Shown here in pieces: positions 26,582 to 37,262 of a DNA stretch of 64,000 bases. Made by a program: the position numbers and the translations under genes. The notes under the pieces are model-generated. The model saw only the letters and a list, made by a program, of their open reading frames with translations. It ran no database searches and had not been told where the DNA came from. Every line of letters begins with the position of its first letter. The stretch's first letter is position 1. This stretch comes from Lysobacter sp. FW306-1B-D06B (GTDB taxonomy: Bacteria > Pseudomonadota > Gammaproteobacteria > Xanthomonadales > Xanthomonadaceae). Location of the stretch: contig NZ_CP151802.1 in the NCBI RefSeq assembly GCF_038446665.1, positions 3,534,001 to 3,598,000 on the forward strand, given 5' to 3'.

Positions 26582-26611
26582 CGACGATCCCCGCCGGGGC
26601 GGGGATCGTCG
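26582..26611 (-). terminator. Strong hairpin after fabF
   Basis: A perfect 12-bp stem (26582-26593 with 26600-26611, loop CCGGGG) lies 21 bases past the fabF stop. On the minus strand it is followed only by GTTTCC, so the T-run is short. It probably reduces read-through from the fab genes into pabB. Confidence 0.65.
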
Positions 26612-26632
26612 GGACCGCAGGGTGGACAGCCG

Positions 26633-27871
<1,239 letters not shown>

Positions 27872-27922
27872 GAAGCACTCCGTCTGACACTACGCCGGCG
27901 TATCGTCCGGCTGATAAGACGC

Positions 27923-27943
27923 GGGGCCGCAATGTGCGGCCCC
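27923..27943 (-). terminator. Hairpin in the acpP-fabF spacer
   Basis: A 9-bp perfect stem (27923-27931 with 27935-27943, loop ATG) lies downstream of acpP and before fabF on the same strand. There is no T-run on the minus strand, so it may partly attenuate transcription or protect the abundant acpP message rather than end it. Confidence 0.5.
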
Positions 27944-28033
27944 GGTCTGGTTTTCTGCTTGCATTACCAGGCGCCTGCGGAGGCGTTGGTTTTCCTGGAC
28001 GCCCGGCCGCGAAGCCAGGCTCCAGCGCAGCGC

Positions 28034-28273
28034 TTACGACTTGACGTGAGCCTTCACGTAGTCGATGGCCTGCTGCACCGAGGTGATCTTCTCGGCTTCT
28101 TCGTCCGGGATCTCGCACTCGAACTCTTCTTCGAGAGCCATCACCAGCTCGACGGTGTCGAGCGAGTCCGCGCCGAGGTCGTCGACGAACGAAGCGTTGT
28201 TGGTGACTTCTTCTTCCTTAACGCCAAGCTGTTCGACCACGATCTTCTTGACGCGCTCTTCGATGCTGCTCAT
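28034..28273 (-). CDS. acpP: Acyl carrier protein
   Basis: This 79-residue acidic protein carries growing acyl chains on 4'-phosphopantetheine. The attachment serine is S37 in [12 protein letters not shown]. Length and helix pattern are standard. It sits between fabG and fabF as in most gammaproteobacteria. Confidence 0.98.
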   Translation of the reverse strand: MSSIEERVKKIVVEQLGVKEEEVTNNASFVDDLGADSLDTVELVMALEEEFECEIPDEEAEKITSVQQAIDYVKAHVKS

Positions 28274-28404
28274 GGGTTCTCACTCCTCCCGGGACGGGAT
28301 ATTCGACGGAATAGTCTAAATGAATCACGGACGATCGCGAGCATACGCGAAAGCCCTTTGAGTTCAAGCGGTTACAACTGAAACGTTGGCTTTCCTGCGA
28401 ACCA

Positions 28405-29151
28405 TTACGGCATGTACATGCCGCCGTTGACGTGCAGGGTCTCGCCGGTGATGTACGCGGCCGACGGGCCAGCCAGGAAGGCCACCGCGCGGGCGATGTC
28501 CGCCGGCTCGCCGAAGCGGCCCAGCGCAATCTGGCCGAGCATCGCGTTCTTGGCGTCTTCCGGCAGCGACTTGGTCATGTCGGTGTCGATGAAGCCCGGC
28601 GCGACCACGTTGACGGTAACGCCTCGGCTGCCGATCTCCTTCGCCAGCGACTTGCTGAAGGCGATGATGCCGGCCTTCGCGGCGGCGTAGTTCGCCTGCC
28701 CCGCGTTGCCGGTCACGCCGATCACGGAGGCGATGTTGATGATGCGGCCCTTGCGTGCCTTCATCATCGAGCGCATCACCGCCTTGCTGGTGCGGTAGAC
28801 GCTGGTGAGGTTGGTGTCGAGGATGGCCTGCCAGTCCTCGTCCTTCATGCGCATCAGCAGGTTGTCGCGGGTGATGCCGGCGTTGTTGACGAGGATCGAG
28901 ATCGCGCCGATGTCCTTGGCGATGCCGTCCATCAGCGCGTCGATCGAGGCCGCATTGCCCACGTCGAGCACGCGACCGTGGCCGCCGTGCGCAGCGAGGC
29001 GTTCGGCGATGGCCTTCGCGCCGGACTCGGACGTCGCCGTGCCGATCACCGTCGCGCCCTGTGCGGCCAGTTCGTCGGCGATCGCCGCACCGATGCCACG
29101 GCTGGCGCCGGTGACCAGCGCGATTTCGCCGGACAGGATCTTCTCGCTCAT
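28405..29151 (-). CDS. fabG: 3-oxoacyl-ACP reductase FabG
   Basis: This NADPH-dependent short-chain reductase performs the first reduction of fatty-acid elongation. The 248 residues show TGASRGIG (14-21), NNAGITRDNLL, the catalytic Tyr-Lys pair in NYAAAKAG (near 155-160) and the C-terminal LHVNGGMYM. The ATG at 29151 overlaps the fabD stop (ATGA); an ATG at 29163 would add four residues (MEER). Confidence 0.97.
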   Translation of the reverse strand: MSEKILSGEIALVTGASRGIGAAIADELAAQGATVIGTATSESGAKAIAERLAAHGGHGRVLDVGNAASIDALMDGIAKDIGAISILVNNAGITRDNLLMRMKDEDWQAILDTNLTSVYRTSKAVMRSMMKARKGRIINIASVIGVTGNAGQANYAAAKAGIIAFSKSLAKEIGSRGVTVNVVAPGFIDTDMTKSLPEDAKNAMLGQIALGRFGEPADIARAVAFLAGPSAAYITGETLHVNGGMYMP

Positions 29152-30110
29152 GCGTTCTTCCATTCTTCGATAGCGGTTTGGAACTCGCCCGGCGTGCCGA
29201 TGGCGCGCGCGTCGATGTTCTTGTCGATGCGCTTGGCGAGGCCGGCGAGCACCTTGCCCGGTCCGCACTCGGCCATGCGCGTGACGCCCTTGCCGGCGAG
29301 CGCCTGCACGCAACCGGTCCACTGCACGGGCAGATAGAGCTGGCGCACGAGCGCTTCGCGGATCGCGTCGACATCGCCGTGCGCGCGCGCATCGACGTTC
29401 TGCACGACGGGACGGTCGGGCATGCGCCACGACAGCCCGGCCATCGCTTCGGCCAGACGGTTGGCAGCTTCGCGCATCAACGGCGTGTGCGAGGGCACGC
29501 TGACGGCGAGCTTCACCGCCTTGCGTACGCCGCGTTCGCCGAGCATCGCCAGCGCCTTGTCCACCGCGGCCGCGTGACCGCCGATGACGATCTGGCCGGG
29601 CGAATTGAAATTGGCCGGCACGACGACTTCGGTGCCGGAGACTTCATCGCACACTTCCTGCACCAGCGCTTCTTCGGCGCCGAGCACGGCGGCCATCGCG
29701 CCGACGCCGGTGGGCGCGGCTTCCTGCATGAGCTGACCGCGCAAACGCACCAGGTGCGCGCCGTCCTTCAGCGACAACGCACCGGCGGCGACGAGCGCGG
29801 TGTATTCGCCCAGGCTGTGGCCTGCCAGGAACGCCGGAGAGCGACCGCCCTGCTTGTGCCAAGCGCGCCACACCGCCACGCCCGCGGCGAGCAGCGCCGG
29901 CTGGGTGTATTCGGTGCGGTTGAGCATTTCCTCGGGACCGCCCTGGCTCAGCGCCCACAGATCGACACCGGCGCCATCGCTGGCTTCGACGAACGCGTCG
30001 CACACGATCGGGTGCAGCTCGGACAGCTCGGCCAGCATGCCGAGCGACTGCGAGCCCTGGCCGGGAAACACGAAGGCCAGCGAGGCGTCGTTAGCGGGGG
30101 AATCGGTCAC
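29148..30110 (-). CDS. fabD: Malonyl-CoA:ACP acyltransferase
   Basis: FabD transfers malonyl from CoA to ACP. The 320-residue protein contains the nucleophile S99 in GHSLGEY, FPGQGSQ near the N-terminus, and the catalytic His in PSHTPLM. It starts at GTG (30110); the segment before FVFPGQGSQ is the usual length for the family, which supports this start. Confidence 0.96.
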   Translation of the reverse strand: MTDSPANDASLAFVFPGQGSQSLGMLAELSELHPIVCDAFVEASDGAGVDLWALSQGGPEEMLNRTEYTQPALLAAGVAVWRAWHKQGGRSPAFLAGHSLGEYTALVAAGALSLKDGAHLVRLRGQLMQEAAPTGVGAMAAVLGAEEALVQEVCDEVSGTEVVVPANFNSPGQIVIGGHAAAVDKALAMLGERGVRKAVKLAVSVPSHTPLMREAANRLAEAMAGLSWRMPDRPVVQNVDARAHGDVDAIREALVRQLYLPVQWTGCVQALAGKGVTRMAECGPGKVLAGLAKRIDKNIDARAIGTPGEFQTAIEEWKNA

Positions 30111-30230
30111 GCATCGGTCCCAGGGAAAAGAGTGCGCATGATACGAGTGTTTGCTCTAGGGCGTCTGTACCGCCACGTACTGAAACACCCTTGTCCTTCG
30201 CGAACCGTGAAGCACGTCGGCCGCAAGCGA

Positions 30231-30262
30231 AAACGCCCCCGCCGGATATGGCGGAGGCGTTT
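30231..30262 (-). terminator. Hairpin with T-run after fabH
   Basis: A 13-bp stem with one mismatch (30231-30243 with 30250-30262, loop GGATAT) starts 21 bases past the fabH stop and is followed on the minus strand by TTTT. It looks like an intrinsic terminator or attenuator inside the fab gene line, between fabH and fabD. Confidence 0.65.
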
Positions 30263-30282
30263 GTGGAACGACGCGCGAAGGC

Positions 30283-31263
30283 TCAGTAGCGCAGCAGCGC
30301 CGAGCCCCAGGTGAATCCGCCACCGAAGGCTTCCAGCAACAGCAACTGGCCGCGCTGCACCTTGCCCGAGCGCACCGCTTCGTCCAGCGCCAGCGGCACC
30401 GAGCCCGAGGAGGTGTTGCCGTGGCGATCGACGGTGACGACGACGCGCTCCATCGGCATGTCCAGGCGCTTGGCCGTGGCTTCGATGATGCGCAGGTTGG
30501 CCTGGTGCGGGATCAGCCAGTCGATGTCGTGGCGATCCAGACCGTTGGCTTCCAGCGTTTCCTCGACCACGGAGTCGAGCGCCTTCACCGCGTGCTTGAA
30601 GACTTCGTTGCCGGTCATCAGCACCTTCACGCCGGCGTTGTGCTCTTCCGGCTTGAAGCCGACGGACACGCCGACCGGATTCCACAGCAGCTCCTTCTTG
30701 CCGCCGTCGGCGTGCATGTGGGTGCTGAGGATGCCGGTTTCGGTATCGGCCTTGAGCACAACCGCGCCCGCGCCATCGCCGAACAGCACGCAGGTGGAGC
30801 GGTCGCTCCAGTCGAGCATGCGGGTGAGCGTTTCAGCGCCGACCACGAGCACCGTCTTGGCCGAACCGGAACGGATGAACTTGTCCGCCACCGTCAGCGC
30901 ATAGACGAAACCCGTGCAGGCGGCGTTGACATCGAACGCGGGGCAGCCGTTGGCACCGAGGCGGTGCTGCAGCAGGCACGCGGTCGAAGGGAAGATGAGA
31001 TCGGGCGTGGTGGTGCCGACGACGATCAGGTCGAGATCCTTCGCGTCGATGCCGGCAGCTTCGAGCGCGCGGATCGAGGCGTGGTACGCCAGGTCGCTGG
31101 TGGTCTCGCCTTCGGCGGCGATGTGGCGCTCGCGGATGCCGGTACGCGCCGCGATCCACTCATCGCTGGTGTCGACGATCTTGGACAGGTCGTCGTTGGT
31201 CAGCACCTTCTCGGGAAGGTAGCTGCCGGTTCCCGCGATGCGGGAATAAATCTGTTGCGTCAT
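30283..31263 (-). CDS. fabH: Beta-ketoacyl-ACP synthase III
   Basis: FabH starts fatty-acid synthesis by condensing an acyl-CoA primer with malonyl-ACP. The 326-residue protein has the catalytic Cys116 ([11 protein letters not shown]), His in [10 protein letters not shown] and Asn in [10 protein letters not shown] prefer the ATG at 31263, which follows GGAG at a 5-base spacing; a GTG at 31269 is possible. It lies directly after rpmF with no plsX between. Confidence 0.96.
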   Translation of the reverse strand: MTQQIYSRIAGTGSYLPEKVLTNDDLSKIVDTSDEWIAARTGIRERHIAAEGETTSDLAYHASIRALEAAGIDAKDLDLIVVGTTTPDLIFPSTACLLQHRLGANGCPAFDVNAACTGFVYALTVADKFIRSGSAKTVLVVGAETLTRMLDWSDRSTCVLFGDGAGAVVLKADTETGILSTHMHADGGKKELLWNPVGVSVGFKPEEHNAGVKVLMTGNEVFKHAVKALDSVVEETLEANGLDRHDIDWLIPHQANLRIIEATAKRLDMPMERVVVTVDRHGNTSSGSVPLALDEAVRSGKVQRGQLLLLEAFGGGFTWGSALLRY

Positions 31264-31472
31264 CGCCACTCCGCTGCACAGCCGTTATGGCCCGTTCGGG
31301 CACTTGCCGGGGAATCTTCCACCGGACAGGCCGGCGAAAGTGCGCCGCCGCGATCGTTCGCTACGACGGGCTGTCGCTGCCCCGCGTTACCTTTCGGCGG
31401 CGGACAGTTCCGGGCCCGACGGCATCCGCGCGCGTCTGGCGACGCGCGCGGGCGCGGCGGTGGGCGAAGAGC

Positions 31473-31667
31473 TTACTCTTCGTCGACAACCTTGGTCTTG
31501 GTGTCGATCACCTTCTTGCCGCGGTAGTAACCGTCAGCGGTGACGTGGTGACGCAGGTGGGTCTCGCCCGTGGTCGGGTCGGTGGCCAGCTGCTTGGCGG
31601 ACAGCGCGTCGTGCGAACGACGCATGCCACGCTTGGACGGGGAAACGCGGGACTTCTGGACAGCCAT
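31473..31667 (-). CDS. rpmF: 50S ribosomal protein L32
   Basis: The 64-residue basic protein matches L32 throughout ([22 protein letters not shown], then [17 protein letters not shown]). It is the cysteine-free form, like that of E. coli, so it does not need zinc. It starts 18 bp after yceD, the usual pairing. Confidence 0.97.
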   Translation of the reverse strand: MAVQKSRVSPSKRGMRRSHDALSAKQLATDPTTGETHLRHHVTADGYYRGKKVIDTKTKVVDEE

Positions 31668-31685
31668 GGTCTTGCTCCAAAAAAA

Positions 31686-32204
31686 CTAGTTCGAATGTTT
31701 CTTCAATGCCGACAACGCGGCGAATGGGTTTTCGCGCTCGGGCTCCGGCGCCTGGTCGGGCGCGGGCCAATCGCTTTCCACTGCCTCCGTGCCGGGCATG
31801 ATCGGCACGACCGGAACGGCGAGGATGAGTTCGTCCTCGACCAGTTCGACGGTCCGCAGCTGGCCGTCATCCGGCACCAGCAGCGGCTCGTATCCGGGCG
31901 GCAGCCCGGCTTCGTCCGCTTCGTCACGGATAAGGCCAAGCCGCTGCACGATGTTCACCGGCAACAGGAACCGCTGCAGGCTGCGCTGACAGGTCAGCGG
32001 CAGCTCGGCATCGATACGCAGTTCGACATAAGGCACTTTCAGCGAATCGCTATCGAACTCGAGCGCGAACCGCACCTCACCTTCCGTGTCGACCAGGCTG
32101 TCCCGCAGCCGCGTCAGCGCCGACAACGGGACGCGACCTTCCAGGCCGCGCCGTGCCGCCACCATGCGCCAAGCATCAAGAATCCCGGGCAGGTCTGCTG
32201 ACAT
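31686..32204 (-). CDS. yceD: DUF177 family protein YceD
   Basis: The 172-residue protein is YceD (DUF177), which is encoded before rpmF in most bacteria and has been linked to 23S rRNA accumulation in bacteria and plastids. Visible features are the central beta region (VELRIDAELPLTCQRSLQRFLLPV) and the acidic end of the domain (VELVEDELILAVPVVPIMPG). The E. coli zinc-type cysteine pair is reduced to a single CQ here. I use the ATG at 32204 (MSADLPG). Confidence 0.92.
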   Translation of the reverse strand: MSADLPGILDAWRMVAARRGLEGRVPLSALTRLRDSLVDTEGEVRFALEFDSDSLKVPYVELRIDAELPLTCQRSLQRFLLPVNIVQRLGLIRDEADEAGLPPGYEPLLVPDDGQLRTVELVEDELILAVPVVPIMPGTEAVESDWPAPDQAPEPERENPFAALSALKKHSN

Positions 32205-32291
32205 AAGCCGCGGAATGTTAGGGACCGGGGGCCGCCATGTCAAACCTGAACCCGCGAGTTCACGGTTCCGCCGCGCAACATTTGCCGGCCG

Positions 32292-32702
32292 GTGGGCGGG
32301 GCTTCAGACTGGCCTCCTTCCGTCCGTCTTGCGGCCATCCTCGTGACCATCGCCCTGCTCCTGCTGCTGTCTGCCCTCGTGATCGCGGCGTTGGCCTATT
32401 CCCGCACCCGGCCCCGCCGGCGCGAGCGGGCCATGCGCGACGTCCTGGACGCCGCCGATGCGCTGGAAGCCCAGCTGCGCGTGGCGCGGGCCGAGATCGA
32501 GGCGGTCACCGGCGGCGACGGCGACGACCCGGTCGGCGAGGCCATGCGCGAGATGCTCCGCCAGCGCCTGTGGCTGCGTGACCACGGCCCGGACGCCAGC
32601 CTGGAGCAGCTCGACGAGGTGCGCAGCTCCATCGACGCCGCCCGGGACCGGATCGACCAGCAATTGTCGCGCATCGCGCAGGCACGCGCGCCGGTCGCAT
32701 GA
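32292..32702 (+). CDS. Small membrane-anchored protein of unknown function
   Basis: I do not recognise a named family. The 136-residue product has one N-terminal membrane span (about 13-36, AILVTIALLLLLSALVIAALAY), a basic stretch (RTRPRRRERAM) and a soluble helical part with heptad-like spacing (VLDAADALEAQLRVARAEIEAV and EQLDEVRSSIDAARDRIDQQL), so it may form a coiled coil in the cytoplasm. The GTG at 32292 and a GTG at 32343 are both possible starts; neither has a strong ribosome site. Its stop overlaps the maf start (ATGA), so the two are co-translated. Confidence 0.65.
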   Translation: MGGASDWPPSVRLAAILVTIALLLLLSALVIAALAYSRTRPRRRERAMRDVLDAADALEAQLRVARAEIEAVTGGDGDDPVGEAMREMLRQRLWLRDHGPDASLEQLDEVRSSIDAARDRIDQQLSRIAQARAPVA

Positions 32703-33283
32703 GCGCCCCGCCCCGGCTGATCCTGGCCTCCACGTCCGTCTACCGTCGCGAACTGCTGGGCCGGCTGCGGCTGCCCTTCGACACCGATCGCCCTGGCACG
32801 GACGAGACTCCCCACCCCGGCGAGGCGCCCGAGGCGCTGGCCCGCCGCCTGGCCCACGCCAAGGCCGCCGATGTGGCGGCTCGCCACCCGGGCGCCTGGG
32901 TGATCGGCTCCGATCAGGTCGCCGAGTGCGGCGGCCGGGCGCTGGGCAAGCCCGGTGCGCATGCCGCGGCGATCGCGCAGCTGGCGTCGATGTCCGGCCA
33001 GGCGGTGCGCTTCCACACCGGCCTGTGCCTGGTCCGAGACGGCCAGCCGCCGCTGGAGGCGATGGACTGCACCGTGGTGCGGTTCCGTACGCTGGACACG
33101 GACGAAATCGAGCGCTACCTGCAGGCCGAGCAGCCCTACGACTGCGCCGGCAGCTTCAAGTCCGAAGGGCTCGGGATCGGGCTGTTCGAGGCCATCGAGA
33201 ACCGCGATCCGACTGCACTGATCGGCCTGCCGCTGATCGCCACCGCCCGGCTGCTGCGCGAGGCCGGCTTCCGCCTGCCCTGA
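32699..33283 (+). CDS. Maf family nucleotide pyrophosphatase, YceF-like
   Basis: Maf proteins hydrolyse non-canonical nucleoside triphosphates. The 194-residue protein shows the N-terminal phosphate loop LILASTSVYRRELLGRL, the conserved PGTDE..., VIGSDQVAE, and FKSEGLGIGLFE. The divergent neighbour yceD and the GSDQVAE motif point to the YceF subtype, which acts on 7-methyl-GTP. It ends 15 bases before the convergent GT39 gene. Confidence 0.9.
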   Translation: MSAPPRLILASTSVYRRELLGRLRLPFDTDRPGTDETPHPGEAPEALARRLAHAKAADVAARHPGAWVIGSDQVAECGGRALGKPGAHAAAIAQLASMSGQAVRFHTGLCLVRDGQPPLEAMDCTVVRFRTLDTDEIERYLQAEQPYDCAGSFKSEGLGIGLFEAIENRDPTALIGLPLIATARLLREAGFRLP

Positions 33284-33298
33284 GGCACGCTCCCGGGT

Positions 33299-35143
33299 TC
33301 AGTCGGCCAGCTCGATCGGCTGCTCCGCCCAGGTTTCCACGCTGCCGTCGCGGCCATGCAGCCGCAGACCGAGCCAATGCCGCCCGGGGCGGATGTCGCG
33401 CCCGGTCAGGTCGACCCGGGCTTCGAAGCCGACCTTGGGATGCAGCGGATCGTTGGAACGCGGCCAGACGCGCTGCAACCCCTCGAACTCGCGCCCGTAG
33501 CGCGCCTGCCCCACGGCCACGCCATTCAGCGTGACGTCCACGCCGGACAGGCCGACGCCGTCCTTGAATGCCCAGCCGCGCACGTCGAAGCGGCGTCCCA
33601 CGCGCGCGCCGATGACGGGCGCGTCGATCCACGCCATCGACGGCGTCGTGCACGGGCCCGCGGCGGGCGTTCCCTGCAACGCGAAGAGCAGGAAACGCTG
33701 GCGCCCGTGATCGATGTTGAGCACTTCCGGGGCCGGCAGCGGACCGACCATCTCGCACAGTGCGTGGTAGCGGTCGAGCAGATCGCGGTACTTCACTTCG
33801 GTCGCGCCGACCACCAGCAGCACCGGCGCTGCGCCCCACTGCGAACGACCTTCCGTGTGCAGGCCCCACAGGCGCAACTGCGGTGCCCGGCCGTGCTTCT
33901 GGTTGATCGGATGGTCGAGCACCGGAATGCGCGCGTCGCCGAGTGCGAAGCCGAGCTCGGCGCCGATCTTGAAGTTGTCGGCCACCACGCGCGTGCCGGC
34001 AGGCATCGTCGCCGTGCGCGCGCGCACGGCATCGGCCAACGGCTCCCATCCGGCGAAGTTGGACGGATACCACTTCTCCGCGGCGCTCGCCTCGCGCCAT
34101 GTCGCGCTGGACACGGCGACGTAATAGCCCAGGTTCGCCACCAGCCCGATTGCCGCCAGCCACACCGTCGCCAGTCGCCACGCGCGCGGCCACGACGCCA
34201 GCACCGCCGGCACCAGCGGCATCAGCGCCAGGTAGCCGGGCAAGGGCCAATGGAAACTCACGCGTTCGGTGTCGGCGAAGAAGCCCAACGCGAAGAAGCC
34301 GGCGACCACGCCCGTGCCCAGCAGGGCGAAATAGCGGGACACCGTCGAGGCACACGCGAGACTGCGCCGCGCCGCCACTGCCATCGCGGCGAACAACAGC
34401 GGCGTCACCAGCAACGCCTGGACCGCGATGAAGAGCAGTCCGTCGGCATGGAACGACCACGGATGGCGATCGACCAGCTGGAAGCGCAATCCGGCATCGG
34501 CGTTGTCCAGGTTCCACGCCACCAGCGGCGCCCACGCCGAAGCGCCGAATGCGATGGCGACCATCACGCGCACATCGCGCAATGCGCGGCGGCCGTCTTC
34601 CAGCAGCACAAGCGCAATGAAACCCACGACGATCACCGCGATGAAGCGGTAATGGCACAGCGCGCCCAGCGCCAGACCCGCGGCCAGTTCGAGCGCGGCC
34701 TGCGCGCTCACCTGCCGCAACAGGCGCGCGCCGGCATCCAGGCACAGCAGCGTCGCCAGCGCCATCGCCGCATCGGGCAGCGCCATCAGGCCCAGCGAGC
34801 CGGCCAGCGGCAGCAGCAGCGTCAGCAGGCCGGCCTGCCAGCCCACCTTCGTGCCGAACTCCCGCGAGGCGATATGCACCATCAGCAGCGGCACCGCCGC
34901 GCCAATGAGCAGAAACGGCAAACGCAGCGCGAACGTGTTCTCGCCGAACGCCACGCCCAGGCGCGTCAGCCATGCGGTCAGGCCCGGAAGATCCGAATAC
35001 GCGGCGGCCGGATGCTGGCCTTCCTGCCAGTAGAAGGCTTCATCGACGAACAGCGGCAAGCGTGCGGCGATGAGCAACTTCACCGCCAGAACCGAGACCC
35101 ACAGCACCCAAAAGGCACGCCGCGCGCGCACTGCATCCCGCAT
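33299..35143 (-). CDS. GT39-family membrane glycosyltransferase with extra C-terminal domain
   Basis: This 614-residue protein belongs to the ArnT/protein-mannosyltransferase superfamily (GT-C). The catalytic acidic motif FVDEAFYW lies in the first periplasmic loop (about 32-39), and about ten membrane segments follow to residue 370. The C-terminal part is soluble and ends with a beta-rich module (RRFDVRGWAFKDGVGLSGVDVTLNGVAVG) not found in ArnT. It probably transfers a sugar from a polyprenyl phosphate donor to LPS or protein in the periplasm; donor and acceptor are unknown. It is divergent from the MoxR operon. Confidence 0.83.
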   Translation of the reverse strand: MRDAVRARRAFWVLWVSVLAVKLLIAARLPLFVDEAFYWQEGQHPAAAYSDLPGLTAWLTRLGVAFGENTFALRLPFLLIGAAVPLLMVHIASREFGTKVGWQAGLLTLLLPLAGSLGLMALPDAAMALATLLCLDAGARLLRQVSAQAALELAAGLALGALCHYRFIAVIVVGFIALVLLEDGRRALRDVRVMVAIAFGASAWAPLVAWNLDNADAGLRFQLVDRHPWSFHADGLLFIAVQALLVTPLLFAAMAVAARRSLACASTVSRYFALLGTGVVAGFFALGFFADTERVSFHWPLPGYLALMPLVPAVLASWPRAWRLATVWLAAIGLVANLGYYVAVSSATWREASAAEKWYPSNFAGWEPLADAVRARTATMPAGTRVVADNFKIGAELGFALGDARIPVLDHPINQKHGRAPQLRLWGLHTEGRSQWGAAPVLLVVGATEVKYRDLLDRYHALCEMVGPLPAPEVLNIDHGRQRFLLFALQGTPAAGPCTTPSMAWIDAPVIGARVGRRFDVRGWAFKDGVGLSGVDVTLNGVAVGQARYGREFEGLQRVWPRSNDPLHPKVGFEARVDLTGRDIRPGRHWLGLRLHGRDGSVETWAEQPIELAD

Positions 35144-35324
35144 CCGATCGTGACCTCGCTACACTCGGGAGAAATCGGTGCGCCGTGCGCCGCCGGGCCG
35201 ACCCGGCACCGCCGGACCGCCGCCGCGTGGAGGGGAACCCGGGCCGAGCGTCGCCATCGACGCCCGCCGGTCCGCGCGGCAATTCGCGACGCACGACGGC
35301 TACACCTTCCAGGAGACACGCACG

Positions 35325-36278
<954 letters not shown>

Positions 36279-36281
36279 TCC

Positions 36282-37262
36282 ATGCCCGTCGCCGCCGCAC
36301 GGCGCCTGTACCGCCGCGCTCACGAGATCGCCATGGTGTGGACGCAGCCGCGCGATCCGGAGTCGCTGCCGGCGCGTTTGCACCGCCGCCGCATCTACGT
36401 GCTGCCCACGCGCTTCGGAATGTTCTATGCGTTCGCGCTGCTGACGATGCTGGCGGGCGCGCTGAACTACAACAACAATCCCGCGCTGCTGCTGGGCATG
36501 CTGCTGGGTGGCGCCGGCCTGGCGAGCCTGATCGCCGCGCAGATGCAGTTGGCGGACATGGAACTGGTGGCGGCCGAGGCCGAGCCCGTCGCCGCCGGCA
36601 CGCCAATGGCGCTGCGCCTTCATGCGCGCGCCAATCCGGGCCGCGCGCGGCGCGGTGTGCGGCTGGACGATGACGGGGCATTCGATGCCGAACCGGCGGT
36701 GCTCAGTCTCGACAAGGGCGTGGGCGACGCGCAGTTGCTGCTGCCCACGCAACGCCGCGGCTGGCTCGACCTGCCCCGCCTGCGTCTTTCCACCACGCGC
36801 CCGCTGGGACTGGCGCGGGCCTGGGCCTATGTCTGGCCGGAGTCGCCCCTGCTGGTCTATCCCGCGCCCGAGGCACACGGGCCGCCGCTGCCCACCGGCC
36901 ACGGCGACAGCGCGCAGGCGCGCCTGAACCCGGCCGGCGACGACGTCCACCACCTGCGTGGCTACCGGGCCGGCGACTCGCGCCGTGCGATCGCGTGGAA
37001 GCCCTCGGCGCGTCGCGACGCGCTGATCGTGCGCGAGTTCGAACAGCCCATGGGGGCCGAAGTCGTGCTGGACTGGCACACCGCCGCGGGCGTGCCCTAC
37101 GAGGGGCGCATCTCGCGGCTTGCGCGCTGGATCGACGAAGCCGAGCGCGAAGGACGTCGCTACCAGCTGCGCCTGCCCGGCCAGCCCGCCCTCGGCCCCG
37201 ACCGCGGGCCCGCCCATCGCCACGCCTGCCTGCGCGCCCTGGCGCTGATGCCGCATGTCTAG
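36282..37262 (+). CDS. DUF58 domain protein
   Basis: The 326-residue protein has two adjacent membrane spans (about 46-82, FGMFYAFALLTMLAGALNY and NPALLLGMLLGGAGLASLIAA), a beta-rich middle and the DUF58 signature near residue 225 (DDVHHLRGYRAGDSRRAIAWKPSAR then LIVREFE). It lies 3 bp after the MoxR gene and overlaps the transglutaminase gene by 8 bases. The MoxR/DUF58/transglutaminase trio is a common conserved set of uncertain role, thought to act at the cell envelope. Confidence 0.9.
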   Translation: MPVAAARRLYRRAHEIAMVWTQPRDPESLPARLHRRRIYVLPTRFGMFYAFALLTMLAGALNYNNNPALLLGMLLGGAGLASLIAAQMQLADMELVAAEAEPVAAGTPMALRLHARANPGRARRGVRLDDDGAFDAEPAVLSLDKGVGDAQLLLPTQRRGWLDLPRLRLSTTRPLGLARAWAYVWPESPLLVYPAPEAHGPPLPTGHGDSAQARLNPAGDDVHHLRGYRAGDSRRAIAWKPSARRDALIVREFEQPMGAEVVLDWHTAAGVPYEGRISRLARWIDEAEREGRRYQLRLPGQPALGPDRGPAHRHACLRALALMPHV

